Positions 14,801 through 21,594 of a stretch of 21,594 nt of DNA are shown one piece after another. Under the pieces are notes generated by a model. The model made no database searches and was not told where the DNA came from. It worked only from the letters and a program-made list of their open reading frames with translations. Location of the stretch: contig CAZMCT010000069.1 in assembly GCA_964564785.1 (NCBI GenBank), positions 1-21,594 of the forward strand, given 5' to 3'. Position 1 is the first letter of the stretch. Every line of letters starts with the position of its first letter. Position numbers and translations under genes: made by a program. The DNA is from CAZMCT01 sp964564785. Its GTDB lineage: Bacteria; Planctomycetota; Phycisphaerae; UBA1845; Fen-1342.

Positions 14801-14806
14801 AGTATA
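14801..14806 (-). promoter_or_regulatory. -10-like element immediately upstream of arcC (possible leaderless transcript)
   Basis: On the minus strand TATACT ends 6 nt before the arcC ATG, so transcription would start at or next to the initiation codon. With no ribosome binding site in the gap, a leaderless mRNA is plausible. No good -35 hexamer is seen 16-18 nt upstream, so the call is weak. Confidence 0.35.
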
Positions 14807-14934
14807 TAGAACGACCCGCGCGGAGACTATCGCGACAACGTTCGTAAAATGCTACGCTTGCGCTAGTTGTGGCCCGCGAGCTTCCGCCGATAAGCTCATC
14901 ATCGGCCACATTCGGCCCCGGTCACGAGGTTCAC

Positions 14935-15948
14935 ATGCCCCAGCCCCGCAATTCGGACGAAGACACCGTGAGGGCCCTCGAGAACCTGAGCCACCCCGCG
15001 CGGCCGACAAGCACCGGCGAGCATGCTTCCCCGGCCAAGGCCCCACCCTCTAAAACCCCCGGACGGGCAACCTATCCGCCTACGACCGCACGCTCTTCGC
15101 CTCCATGCCACCCGGTGCCCGAACCCCCGAAGCAGCCGCAGGCGCGTACACCGGATCCCGAAGAGCCGCTGACCATCCCGCTCGCGCCGCCCGGACCGCC
15201 GCCCGAACCGCTCATCCCCGCCATACCGGCCGCCCGAGGCGGCCCACAGTCCTTGCCTGAAACGCCGATTTATCGCTGTCTCGGCTGCGGCTACCCTCTA
15301 GCCGGTGAGGACTTACGGTGCGCCGAGTGCGGCCGCTCGTACGACGCCGACACACTGGCGGCGTGGTTCTCCGGCGATGAACGGGCTCGTTTCGACCACG
15401 TCCTCTGGCTTGCGACCGCATCGTTGTTCCTGCGACTCCTGCTGATTCCTCAGCTCATGTGGGTCGCCAAGCTCGGTGGCGCGGCCGTCGCCATGTGGGC
15501 CTGCTATGTCGCCATGCGAAACAAGCCCGAGGGCCCCGGGCGGTTCTACGGCCTGGCGGGTATAACGGCCGGCGGCCTGATGACTCTGAGCTTCGCCTGG
15601 AGCGCCAACCCTTTGCCCTACTACACGCTAGACATGCTGGCCGGCTGCGTGCTGCTGCTCGCCATGCTGCACGATGCCTCCGGCGACGGCGTGGCGGGGC
15701 ACAGCGCGAGCCGTGCTCTGGCCCCGGTGCTCCTGTTCCTCACTCCGCTTTTCGCCCTCGCGTGCTACCTCGCCGACTGGGCGACGGGAGCGGCGCTCGC
15801 CGGTCGTTCGGCCCTGTTCGATGCGTTTCCGCCTTTCACGACCGGTGCGCCGTACCTGGCCGCGGCCGGGATCTGGATCTTCGTCTGGCGGAGCCTGACG
15901 GGGATTCGAAAACTCCTGTTCGGCGAGCGCGACGACGGCACTCGCTAA
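14935..15948 (+). CDS. Zinc-ribbon multi-pass membrane protein of unknown function
   Basis: The 337-residue protein starts with a Pro-rich, disordered segment (about 1-110). A double-CxxC zinc ribbon follows, 'YRCLGCGYPLAG' and 'LRCAECGRSY' (about 115-140), a signature seen in many uncharacterised Phycisphaerae and other planctomycete proteins. The C-terminal half has about five to six hydrophobic segments (about 160-320) and ends in a basic tail 'IRKLLFGERDDGTR'. No enzyme motif is visible. ATG 14935 was chosen for the GAGG about 5 nt upstream; the frame is open back to a GTG at 14869. The stop is 59 bp before the next gene on the same strand, so the two may be co-transcribed. Function unknown. 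Confidence 0.75.
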   Translation: MPQPRNSDEDTVRALENLSHPARPTSTGEHASPAKAPPSKTPGRATYPPTTARSSPPCHPVPEPPKQPQARTPDPEEPLTIPLAPPGPPPEPLIPAIPAARGGPQSLPETPIYRCLGCGYPLAGEDLRCAECGRSYDADTLAAWFSGDERARFDHVLWLATASLFLRLLLIPQLMWVAKLGGAAVAMWACYVAMRNKPEGPGRFYGLAGITAGGLMTLSFAWSANPLPYYTLDMLAGCVLLLAMLHDASGDGVAGHSASRALAPVLLFLTPLFALACYLADWATGAALAGRSALFDAFPPFTTGAPYLAAAGIWIFVWRSLTGIRKLLFGERDDGTR

Positions 15949-16007
15949 GCATACGCTGCGCCCCGCGCGACTCGCGCCGGTATGATGCGGGCTCGAAAGG
16001 AGACCGC

Positions 16008-18356
16008 ATGAGCCGCCGCGTTTTCTCGCCGCTCATCGTGTCGTTCGCCGCGTCCCTGACCGTCCCCCACCCCCAAGCGTCGGCCGATGCGCTCGATGAC
16101 GCCCTCGCGCTGGCCGGCTTGCTTCGCCGGGACTTGGGCTGGACCCCCAAAGGTTGGTGGCCGCGCTGGCCAACGGCCGAGTACAAGCTGCGGGCTTTTG
16201 ATGCGCTGTTCGCCGAGCCGCTCGACACCGTCGGGTACACCCGCGACCTGGCCCGCTTCGCCTTTGAAAAGCTCGACCCGGCCGGTCTGGACCGGGACAA
16301 CGGCCGCGGCGGCCGCCCGCTGTTCGAGGCCGTGCAGCGGCTGGGGATCGACCCGAAGTTCGGCGGCTTCCGCGGCTACACGGCGAACCTGATCGCGCCG
16401 GAGGCGCCGTTGGAGGACGCGATCCTAAAGATCTATGAAATCTCGGGGCGCGACACGCGCGGCTACACGTTCGGCATGGAGCTGCCGTACCCGCGTGTGG
16501 CCGACCGGCTGCGCGAGGCGGTGAAGGTGCTGCCGGAGGGGGTGAGCCCGATCCTCGGCCAGCTCGTGCTGAACATCATCGAGGCGCGGCGCTGGGTCGA
16601 CCTGGCGTTCCGCAATGTCGATCCCCGCGCGCGGCAGGTCGCGGCGTCGCGGTTCAACCTTGGCGAGGAGATGATCGACGCGGTCGACTACTGCCCCGAG
16701 GTGGACGACGTGGGGCGGACGTGGGACGAGGCGTCGATGTGGTACGCGGCGCAGAAGTGCGTCGATGCGCTGGACCTGGCGCGGATTCGGCTGTCGTCGT
16801 TACCGTTGAAAGCGCTGGGCGATTTCACGTTCGACTGGGAGACGCCCTGGGGGTGGATTCGGCTCCGCGGCGCCGAGTCGTCGGACCCCGTACGTCCGGT
16901 CGGTATGATGCCGCGCGCATCCGATGCCGTGGATGCGAAGAATACGCTGCTGATTGTTGATTTGGGCGGCGACCGGCAGTACGTCGGTCCGGTTGCGGCC
17001 GCGTCGATCGCATGCCCGCTCAGCCTGCTGCTGGACCTGATCGGCGACGATACCTACGGTCCACGGGGGCAGATGCACGATGGCGCGCGCGGATCGCCGT
17101 GCGGTCCTGCGCAGGGGGCCGGACTCTGTGGCATCGGCGTCCTGCTGGATGCGTGCGGCGACGATACGTACAGGGCCGGGCACTACGCCCAGGGCGTCGG
17201 CCAATTCGGCTTCGGCCTGCTGGCCGACCTGAACGGGAACGACACGTACGAGGCAACCGTCAGCGCGCAGGGGTGCGGCTATTTCGGCTCGGGGCTGCTT
17301 CTGGACTTGTTCGGGAACGACGAATACTACATCCACGCCGACGGCCAGGGCTTCGGCGGCGTCGCGGGCGTCGGCGTGTTGTTCGATCGCAGCGGCAATG
17401 ACCAGTACACCGCCGAGCGCAAGCACAGTATCACCGGCCGGCCGTCGTACCACTCGCCGAATCTCGACGTGGGCGTGAGCAACGCCCAGGGCTGCGGCAT
17501 GGGCCGCCGCGGCGACGGCAGCGACGGACATTCGTGGGCCGGCGGACTCGGCGCGCTGCTCGACGGCGGCGGCGACGACGTCTACACCGCGGGCAACTGG
17601 TCGATGGGCACCGGCTACTGGTTCGGCATCGGCCTGCTGCACGACGGCGGTGGCGACGACCAGTACCACGGCGTCGCGTGGTCGCAGGGCGCTGGCGCGC
17701 ACTTCTGCATCGGTGCGCTGATCGACGAAGGCGGCGACGACCAGCACCTGGCCGAGGAGAACTCGCACCTCTCACTGGCAATGGCTCACGACTTCACCAT
17801 CGGCATCCTGCTCGACGCCGCGGGCGACGATCTCTACCAGGTCAACGGCTCCGGACTGGCGTATTCCATCAATCGCAGCATCGCTTTGCTGATCGACACC
17901 GCCGGCCGCGATACGTACCAGACCGACGTGCCCCGCCGCACCCAGGAGAACACCGGCCTGCGCCCCGGCTACGCCTGGAACCCCGAGAACTTCCGCAACC
18001 GCGGAATCGCGGCATATTTCGCCGATACAACCTCCCTCGGCCTCTTCCTCGACATCGGCGGCGAAGATCGCTACTGGAATCCGGTGATCCCACCGGCCGA
18101 GCCCCCGACGAATCCGGCAGCGCCCGCGACGCAACCCGCCGCGACACCCCCCGCACCCATCCCGATCGGTAACAACCGCCATTGGCTCGATCCGCCCGAC
18201 TCGCCCAATTGGCCCGACCGCAACTTCAGCGTCGGCGTCGACCGCCCCGACGGGTCCGTGGACTTCGTTCCCGCGCCGATCCGCGCGCCTTCCCTCGCCG
18301 ATCGCCGCCGAGTCGCAGAGGGCGCCGCGGGCCGCACGGATGACCTCAAGAAATGA
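16008..18356 (+). CDS. Exported 'GDDxY' repeat protein, probable beta-solenoid
   Basis: The 782-residue product has a signal peptide (MSRRVFSPLIVSFAASLTV, cleavage near 'ASA', residue 26) and strong translation signals (AAGGAG 6-7 nt before ATG). Residues 27-310 are mixed and unassigned, with Trp-rich 'WTPKGWWPRWP'. Residues 313-690 carry twelve repeats of about 22-30 residues with the core 'G.G.LLD..GDD.Y......QG.G', two of them with long insertions (after repeats 5 and 10). The regular hydrophobic-Gly-Asp-Asp-Tyr rhythm suggests a right-handed parallel beta-helix with acidic, possibly Ca2+-binding, turns; this is inference. A Pro/Ala-rich stretch (about 695-725) precedes a short C-terminal segment. 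The stop overlaps the next ATG by 4 nt (ATGA), so this gene and the GT-C gene are coupled. I do not recognise a named family. Confidence 0.8.
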   Translation: MSRRVFSPLIVSFAASLTVPHPQASADALDDALALAGLLRRDLGWTPKGWWPRWPTAEYKLRAFDALFAEPLDTVGYTRDLARFAFEKLDPAGLDRDNGRGGRPLFEAVQRLGIDPKFGGFRGYTANLIAPEAPLEDAILKIYEISGRDTRGYTFGMELPYPRVADRLREAVKVLPEGVSPILGQLVLNIIEARRWVDLAFRNVDPRARQVAASRFNLGEEMIDAVDYCPEVDDVGRTWDEASMWYAAQKCVDALDLARIRLSSLPLKALGDFTFDWETPWGWIRLRGAESSDPVRPVGMMPRASDAVDAKNTLLIVDLGGDRQYVGPVAAASIACPLSLLLDLIGDDTYGPRGQMHDGARGSPCGPAQGAGLCGIGVLLDACGDDTYRAGHYAQGVGQFGFGLLADLNGNDTYEATVSAQGCGYFGSGLLLDLFGNDEYYIHADGQGFGGVAGVGVLFDRSGNDQYTAERKHSITGRPSYHSPNLDVGVSNAQGCGMGRRGDGSDGHSWAGGLGALLDGGGDDVYTAGNWSMGTGYWFGIGLLHDGGGDDQYHGVAWSQGAGAHFCIGALIDEGGDDQHLAEENSHLSLAMAHDFTIGILLDAAGDDLYQVNGSGLAYSINRSIALLIDTAGRDTYQTDVPRRTQENTGLRPGYAWNPENFRNRGIAAYFADTTSLGLFLDIGGEDRYWNPVIPPAEPPTNPAAPATQPAATPPAPIPIGNNRHWLDPPDSPNWPDRNFSVGVDRPDGSVDFVPAPIRAPSLADRRRVAEGAAGRTDDLKK
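16944..18077 (+). repeat. Twelve protein-level 'LLDxxGDDxY' repeats
   Basis: The coding repeats are divergent in DNA but constant in protein: a 'G.GxLLD' strand, two variable residues, G(D/N)D, one residue and Y/H, then about a dozen residues ending in 'QGxGxxxxxG'. Core variants include GDDTY (twice), GNDTY, GNDEY, GNDQY, GDDVY, GDDQY, GDDQH, GDDLY, GRDTY and GEDRY; the first is GGDRQY. Periodicity is about 26 residues outside the insertions. Confidence 0.8.
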
Positions 18357-20377
18357 ACCGCAGAGACATAGAAACACGTGGAAAGCCAGAGTCACATCCA
18401 CGACCCAATCGCCCCGACACGAACCGCCGGCTGGTTCTGCTCTGCGTCTCCGTGTCTCTCGGGTTGATCGTCTTTGCGGTCTTCCTGCCGACGCGGCACT
18501 GCGAGTTCGTCGACTGGGACGACCCCGACACTGTCGTCAACAACCCCCACGTCCACGGCCTCAGCCCCGCCAACCTCGGCTGGATGTTCACCACGTTCTA
18601 CTGGGGACACTACCAGCCCCTCGTCTGGCTTTCCTATGCGCTCGACCACACGTGGGCCCGCGCCATCTACGGCAACGGCCTGAACCCCGCCGCCTATCAC
18701 CTGACCAGCAGCGGACTGCACGCGCTTGCGGCAGTCCTGGTGTTCCTGCTCGCCCGCCGGCTGCTGGCCGGCCGCACAGGGCTCGCGCTTGTCGCCGCCC
18801 TGCTGTTCGCGCTGCACCCCTTGCGCGTCGAGCCCGTGGCGTGGATCACCGGCCGTGGCGACCTGCTCGTCACCGTGTTCCTCCTGCTGACCGTCCTGGC
18901 CTACTTCCGCGCCGTCTCATCTCGCCCCACTGCCCCGCCCCTCAGCCCCGCTCCGCCCCGCCGGCCCGCGAAAAATCCCCCGCCGCGCTCGGTCGCACAC
19001 CCGGATCCGGGCCGCCGGCCTGCCACGGCCGTCTCGGCCGAGCGCGCCCGCTACGCCGTGTGGCTCGCCGTCGCGCTCGCCTGCTACGTCCTCGCACTCC
19101 TCAGCCGCGCCATGGCTGTCACGCTTCCCCTGGTGCTGCTCCTGCTCGACATTTACCCCCTGCGGCGACTCGGCGGCGCCCGCGGTTGGCTCAATCGCCG
19201 CGTCCTGCCCGCGTGGCTGGAAAAAATGCCGTTCTTCGCCGGCGCGGGTGTGTTCGCAATTGTCGCCGCAGTCGCCAAGGCCGGCGCCGGTTCCACGCTC
19301 GAGTTCGAGCGGCACGGGCTCCTCGACCGCCTCGTTCAGGCTTGCTTCGGCGCGGCCTTTTACCTGTGGAAAACGCTTGTCCCGGTCAACCTCTCCCCGA
19401 TCTACGAGCTGCACCTGCCGATGAATCTGGCCGAGCCGCGCTTCGTCGCCGGCGGGCTGGTCGTGTCCACGCTGCTCGTCGCGCTGATCGTCCTGCGTCG
19501 CCGGGCGCCTGCGCCGGCCACCGCGCTCGCCGCGTACGCCCTCCTGCTGGCGCCCGTCCTGGGCTTCGGCCAGGCCGGCAACCAGCTCGCCGCGGATCGC
19601 TACTCGTATCTGCCCTCGATTCCCCTGGCCATCCTCGTCGCCCTCGGCCTCGGCCACACCTGGCGCCACGCCGCCCGAAAACGGCCCGGACGTGTCGCAT
19701 TGGCGGCCGCCACCGCGGCGGCGCTCGTGAGTCTCGCCGTCCTGAGCGTGCGGCAGATGGGGGCGTGGCGCAGCACGGCCGCCCTGTGGACCCACGCCGC
19801 CGCCGTCGCGCCCGACAGCTCCATCGCCCAGAACGGCTACGGCTGGGTCCTGCTCCAGGACAAGCAGTACGACGCGGCGCTCACTCGCTTCCGCCGCGCC
19901 CTCGAGATCCAGCCGGCCAACGACCGAGCCCACAACAACATCTGGATCGCGCTGCGCGAGCAAGGGAAGACCGACGAACTCATCGACGCGCTCCGCGAGT
20001 CGACCCATATCTTCCCCACCCTGGTCGAGGCGCATTACAACCTGGGCGTCTATCTCCAGCGGGCCCAACGCACCGACGAGGCCATCGACGCGTATCGCGC
20101 TGCGCTGCGCCTGCGCCCGGACCACAGCAAGGCCCGCACCAACCTCGGTCAGCTCCTGCGCCGCCGCGGGCAGCTCGACGAGGCCGTCCAACACCTCGCG
20201 GCCGCCGTGCGGAGCGACCCCGCCAATACCGCGGCCCGCCGTACGCTCGCCGAGGCACTCCGTGATCAGCAGCGCACCCCCGAGGCGATCCGCGAGCTTC
20301 AGGAAGTCCTACGGCAAGACCCCCGCGACGAACGCGCCGCAACGCTGCTGAGAACGTGGACCGCAGACGGCCGCTGA
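18353..20377 (+). CDS. GT-C type membrane glycosyltransferase-like protein with C-terminal TPRs
   Basis: The 674-residue protein resembles TMTC/O-mannosyltransferase-like GT-C proteins: many membrane helices (about 26-480) and TPRs at the end. The first periplasmic loop carries an acidic 'VDWDDPDTVVNNPHV' (53-67), the usual place for the GT-C catalytic Asp, followed by 'HYQPLVWLSYALDH' and 'NPAAYHLTSSGLHALAA'. 'ALHPLRVEPVAWITGRGDLL' marks another conserved loop. About five TPR-like units cover 482-672. A Pro/Arg-rich insertion (about 188-228) interrupts the membrane part and carries a palindromic repeat (19021-19042). The ATG overlaps the stop of the solenoid gene (ATGA). The first 36 codons fall in an inverted repeat of another family (18357-18459), so the annotated N-terminus is less certain. 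A role in glycosylating exported proteins, perhaps its coupled neighbour, is inference. Confidence 0.8.
   Translation: MNRRDIETRGKPESHPRPNRPDTNRRLVLLCVSVSLGLIVFAVFLPTRHCEFVDWDDPDTVVNNPHVHGLSPANLGWMFTTFYWGHYQPLVWLSYALDHTWARAIYGNGLNPAAYHLTSSGLHALAAVLVFLLARRLLAGRTGLALVAALLFALHPLRVEPVAWITGRGDLLVTVFLLLTVLAYFRAVSSRPTAPPLSPAPPRRPAKNPPPRSVAHPDPGRRPATAVSAERARYAVWLAVALACYVLALLSRAMAVTLPLVLLLLDIYPLRRLGGARGWLNRRVLPAWLEKMPFFAGAGVFAIVAAVAKAGAGSTLEFERHGLLDRLVQACFGAAFYLWKTLVPVNLSPIYELHLPMNLAEPRFVAGGLVVSTLLVALIVLRRRAPAPATALAAYALLLAPVLGFGQAGNQLAADRYSYLPSIPLAILVALGLGHTWRHAARKRPGRVALAAATAAALVSLAVLSVRQMGAWRSTAALWTHAAAVAPDSSIAQNGYGWVLLQDKQYDAALTRFRRALEIQPANDRAHNNIWIALREQGKTDELIDALRESTHIFPTLVEAHYNLGVYLQRAQRTDEAIDAYRAALRLRPDHSKARTNLGQLLRRRGQLDEAVQHLAAAVRSDPANTAARRTLAEALRDQQRTPEAIRELQEVLRQDPRDERAATLLRTWTADGR
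18357..18459. repeat. Imperfect inverted repeat of the 'CCGCAGAGAC...TCTCTGCG' type at the GT-C gene start
   Basis: The left arm (18357-18378, ACCGCAGAGACATAGAAACACG with 22 bases, read as two parts ACCGCAGAGACA and TAGAAACACG) is imperfectly complementary to CTCTGCGTCTCCGTGTCTCT (18440-18459). Arms of this kind, 'CCGCAGAGACGCAGAGA...' paired with 'TCTCTGCGTCTCTGCGG', are a common interspersed repeat in environmental genomes. Here it encodes the first residues of the GT-C protein and part of its first membrane helix ('LCVSVSLG'). Confidence 0.5.
19021..19042. repeat. Palindromic element inside the GT-C gene insertion
   Basis: TGCCACGGCCGTCTCGGCCG followed by AG resembles the sucB element (consensus TGCCACTGCCGTCTCGGCAG followed by TG) at about 19 of 22 positions. 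It forms CGGCCG-TCT-CGGCCG and codes for 'ATAVSAE' within the Pro/Arg-rich loop. Just upstream is a perfect 12-bp palindrome CCCGGATCCGGG (19000-19011). Confidence 0.55.
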
Positions 20378-20396
20378 GCGCGGACGCGCCCGGCGC

Positions 20397-20981
20397 CTAC
20401 GTGGGCCCGGACTGCGACTTGCGGATCGCCCGCACCAGGATCTCGTGGATCTCCTGCGGCCGCGCGACCTCCTCCCAGTCGAGCGCCCGCCCCCCGCTTC
20501 CCCCCGTCCGCATCCGCAGCGTCCCCAGCCGCAGCGCCTGTCCGTACCAGCTCGGCATCACATCCACGCTGCCGATCTGCGCCAGCCGGCACTCGGTTAC
20601 GCTCACGCTCAGCACGCCCGTGAACCGCAGCACCCGGCGGTTCGTCAGTACATACAGCCGGCTCCCCCACTGCAACATCGCGATCGTCAGCCGCACGCCC
20701 GCGATAACCGCGAGCACCTGAAACGAGACCGCACCGCCCGGACCGGCGCCCGTCTGCACCGCCAAACCCAGCCCGCCGGCGCACAGCGCCAGCGCCAGCA
20801 ACACCCGCCCGGAAACCAGCGGAATGAACCATAGCGAAGGCTTGATCGAGAGCTGGATGATTTCGTCCCCCTCGAGCACGTCCAGTTTTCCGCCCGCGGC
20901 CGTCACAACCGGCGTCGCGGGACGCACCTCGGCCGGGGCCGCTTCCGCAACCACGCTCGGGATGGGATCCGGCTTGTTCAT
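20397..20981 (-). CDS. Bacterial PH-domain (bPH2-like) membrane protein
   Basis: The 194-residue protein has a disordered N-terminus (1-35), a short 'GDEIIQLSIKPSLWFIPL' segment, two hydrophobic helices (about 52-72 and 86-104) and a C-terminal half (about 105-180) that matches the YdbS/YdbT-type bacterial PH domain: 'YVLTNRRVLRFTGVLSVSVTECRLAQIGSVDV', split here as YVLTNRRVLRF and VSVTECRLAQIGSVDV, then 'LGTLRMRT'. Such proteins are membrane-anchored with unclear roles, some linked to envelope stress or lipid homeostasis. The ATG overlaps the hpt stop (ATGA), so its translation is coupled to hpt. It is convergent with the GT-C gene, with a 19-bp gap. Confidence 0.8.
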   Translation of the reverse strand: MNKPDPIPSVVAEAAPAEVRPATPVVTAAGGKLDVLEGDEIIQLSIKPSLWFIPLVSGRVLLALALCAGGLGLAVQTGAGPGGAVSFQVLAVIAGVRLTIAMLQWGSRLYVLTNRRVLRFTGVLSVSVTECRLAQIGSVDVMPSWYGQALRLGTLRMRTGGSGGRALDWEEVARPQEIHEILVRAIRKSQSGPT

Positions 20982-21520
20982 CGATCCGGGTTCGGCTTCA
21001 GCACGCCCACGTACGGGTAGTTGCGGTAATAGTCATCGTAGTCGAGCCCGTAACCGACCACGAATAGATCTTCGATGTCGAACCCCACAAAGTCAACGTG
21101 CAGGTCGGGCGGCGCTTTCGCCGGCTTGCGCAGCAGGACGGCGGCCCGCACGCTGCGCGGCCCGCGCTCCCGGATCATCCCCAGCACGCGCCGCAGCGTC
21201 CGCCCGCTGTCCAGAATGTCATCCACCACCAGCACGTGCCGGCCGGTCACGTTGCCCGTCAGCGCCAGGACGGTCTCGGGGTCGCCCGGCGTCGTTCGCC
21301 GCCCCGGATAGGTCGAGATCTGCACCAGCGCGATCTTCATCTTCAGCGGCAACTGCCGGATCAGGTCGGCCAGGAAGATGATCGAGCCCGACAGGACCGG
21401 CACGAGCGTCAGCCCCCCATCCTCCGCCTCGTACGTCCGTGCGATCTCCGCCGCGAGACCGCGCACCCGCCCCTCGATCTGCTCCCGCGGAATGAGAACC
21501 TGGGCCACCTCGGCGTACAT
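20978..21520 (-). CDS. hpt: Hypoxanthine phosphoribosyltransferase
   Basis: The 180-residue enzyme salvages hypoxanthine (and often guanine) with PRPP to give IMP/GMP. The PRPP-binding signature 'VLVVDDILDSGRTL' is at 96-109; 'PVLSGSIIFLADLIR' (41-55) is the first phosphate-binding loop, and 'DFVGFDIEDLFVVGYGLDYDDYYRNYPYVG' near the C-terminus (split as DFVGFDIEDLFVVGYG and LDYDDYYRNYPYVG) supplies the base-binding residues. Length is normal for bacterial Hpt. A G-rich GAGGGGGGG tract 6 nt before the ATG can act as ribosome binding site and overlaps the end of the upstream gene, whose stop lies 3 nt before this start. Confidence 0.96.
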   Translation of the reverse strand: MYAEVAQVLIPREQIEGRVRGLAAEIARTYEAEDGGLTLVPVLSGSIIFLADLIRQLPLKMKIALVQISTYPGRRTTPGDPETVLALTGNVTGRHVLVVDDILDSGRTLRRVLGMIRERGPRSVRAAVLLRKPAKAPPDLHVDFVGFDIEDLFVVGYGLDYDDYYRNYPYVGVLKPNPDR

Positions 21521-21523
21521 CGC

Positions 21524-21594
21524 TTACCCCCCCTCGCCCGGAACCGCCACCCCCAGCTCCACCAGCCGCCCCGCCACGTCCTCCCCCTTCAGGT
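21524..21594 (-). CDS. C-terminus of an unidentified protein upstream of hpt (truncated)
   Basis: On the minus strand a frame with strong G/C at third positions enters from the window edge and ends at TAA (21526-21524), giving LKGEDVAGRLVELGVAVPGEGG. The stop is 3 nt from the hpt ATG, so the two genes form an operon. Only 22 residues are visible. The 'G.DV...LV..GVA.P' pattern loosely recalls the end of a thermonuclease-like domain, but this is too short to assign; in many bacteria tilS precedes hpt, and the tail does not clearly support that. Confidence 0.6.
   Translation of the reverse strand, partial: LKGEDVAGRLVELGVAVPGEGG

Noticed and set aside
15459..16007. Extended N-terminus of the GDDxY repeat protein
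   Set aside because: It overlaps the zinc-ribbon gene in another frame; the ATG at 16008 has AAGGAG and begins a proper signal peptide.
18340..20265. A 641-codon frame in +1 relation to the GT-C gene
   Set aside because: It is Arg/Pro-rich shadow; the GT-C frame has membrane helices, the WDD motif and TPRs.

Overview
The window is GC-rich (strong G/C preference at third codon positions) and gene-dense on both strands. It looks like chromosomal DNA of a planctomycete, most likely from the Phycisphaerae side of the phylum. The evidence is a secreted kelch/Ig protein ending in two 'DxxxDGxVxFxDINPFV' dockerin-like EF-hands, a 'CxxCGYPLxGxxxxCxxCGR' zinc-ribbon membrane protein, a planctomycete-style ECF sigma factor followed by the start of another gene (perhaps a kinase), a GT-C/TPR membrane protein, and several families of short interspersed palindromic repeats. 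This assignment is inference; no rRNA, tRNA, CRISPR array, transposase or phage gene was seen.

Layout: (1) 1-863, minus: N-terminus of an unidentified protein and an ECF sigma factor with a possible self-recognised promoter. (2) 864-2149: the only long stretch without a convincing gene; it holds clustered hyphenated palindromes and a 16-bp tandem repeat. (3) 2150-5243, plus: three translationally coupled genes (fatty acid desaturase, PaaK/CapK-like adenylate-forming ligase, fatty acid hydroxylase/sterol desaturase family), an apparent lipid-modification operon. (4) 5276-6647: a heptanucleotide tandem repeat and an ABC-2 type permease. (5) 6760-8254: divergent 3-methyladenine-type DNA glycosylase and HAD-IIA hydrolase. 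(6) 8273-11094, minus: sucB (E2) then lpdA (E3), with no E1 adjacent. (7) 11401-13713, plus: exported 12-repeat kelch + Ig + dockerin-like protein. (8) 13823-14794, minus: lone carbamate kinase. (9) 14935-20377, plus: zinc-ribbon membrane protein, exported 'GDDxY' repeat protein (probable beta-solenoid) and a GT-C/TPR glycosyltransferase-like protein, the last two overlapping by 4 nt. (10) 20397-21594, minus: C-terminus of an unidentified gene, hpt, and a bacterial PH-domain membrane protein.

The parts most likely to be undescribed are the coupled lipid trio at 2150-5243 and the coupled secreted-repeat-protein/GT-C pair at 16008-20377. A third theme is mobile-looking palindromic repeats, intergenic and also in frame inside disordered linkers of two genes (sucB and the GT-C gene), resembling in principle the Rickettsia palindromic elements.
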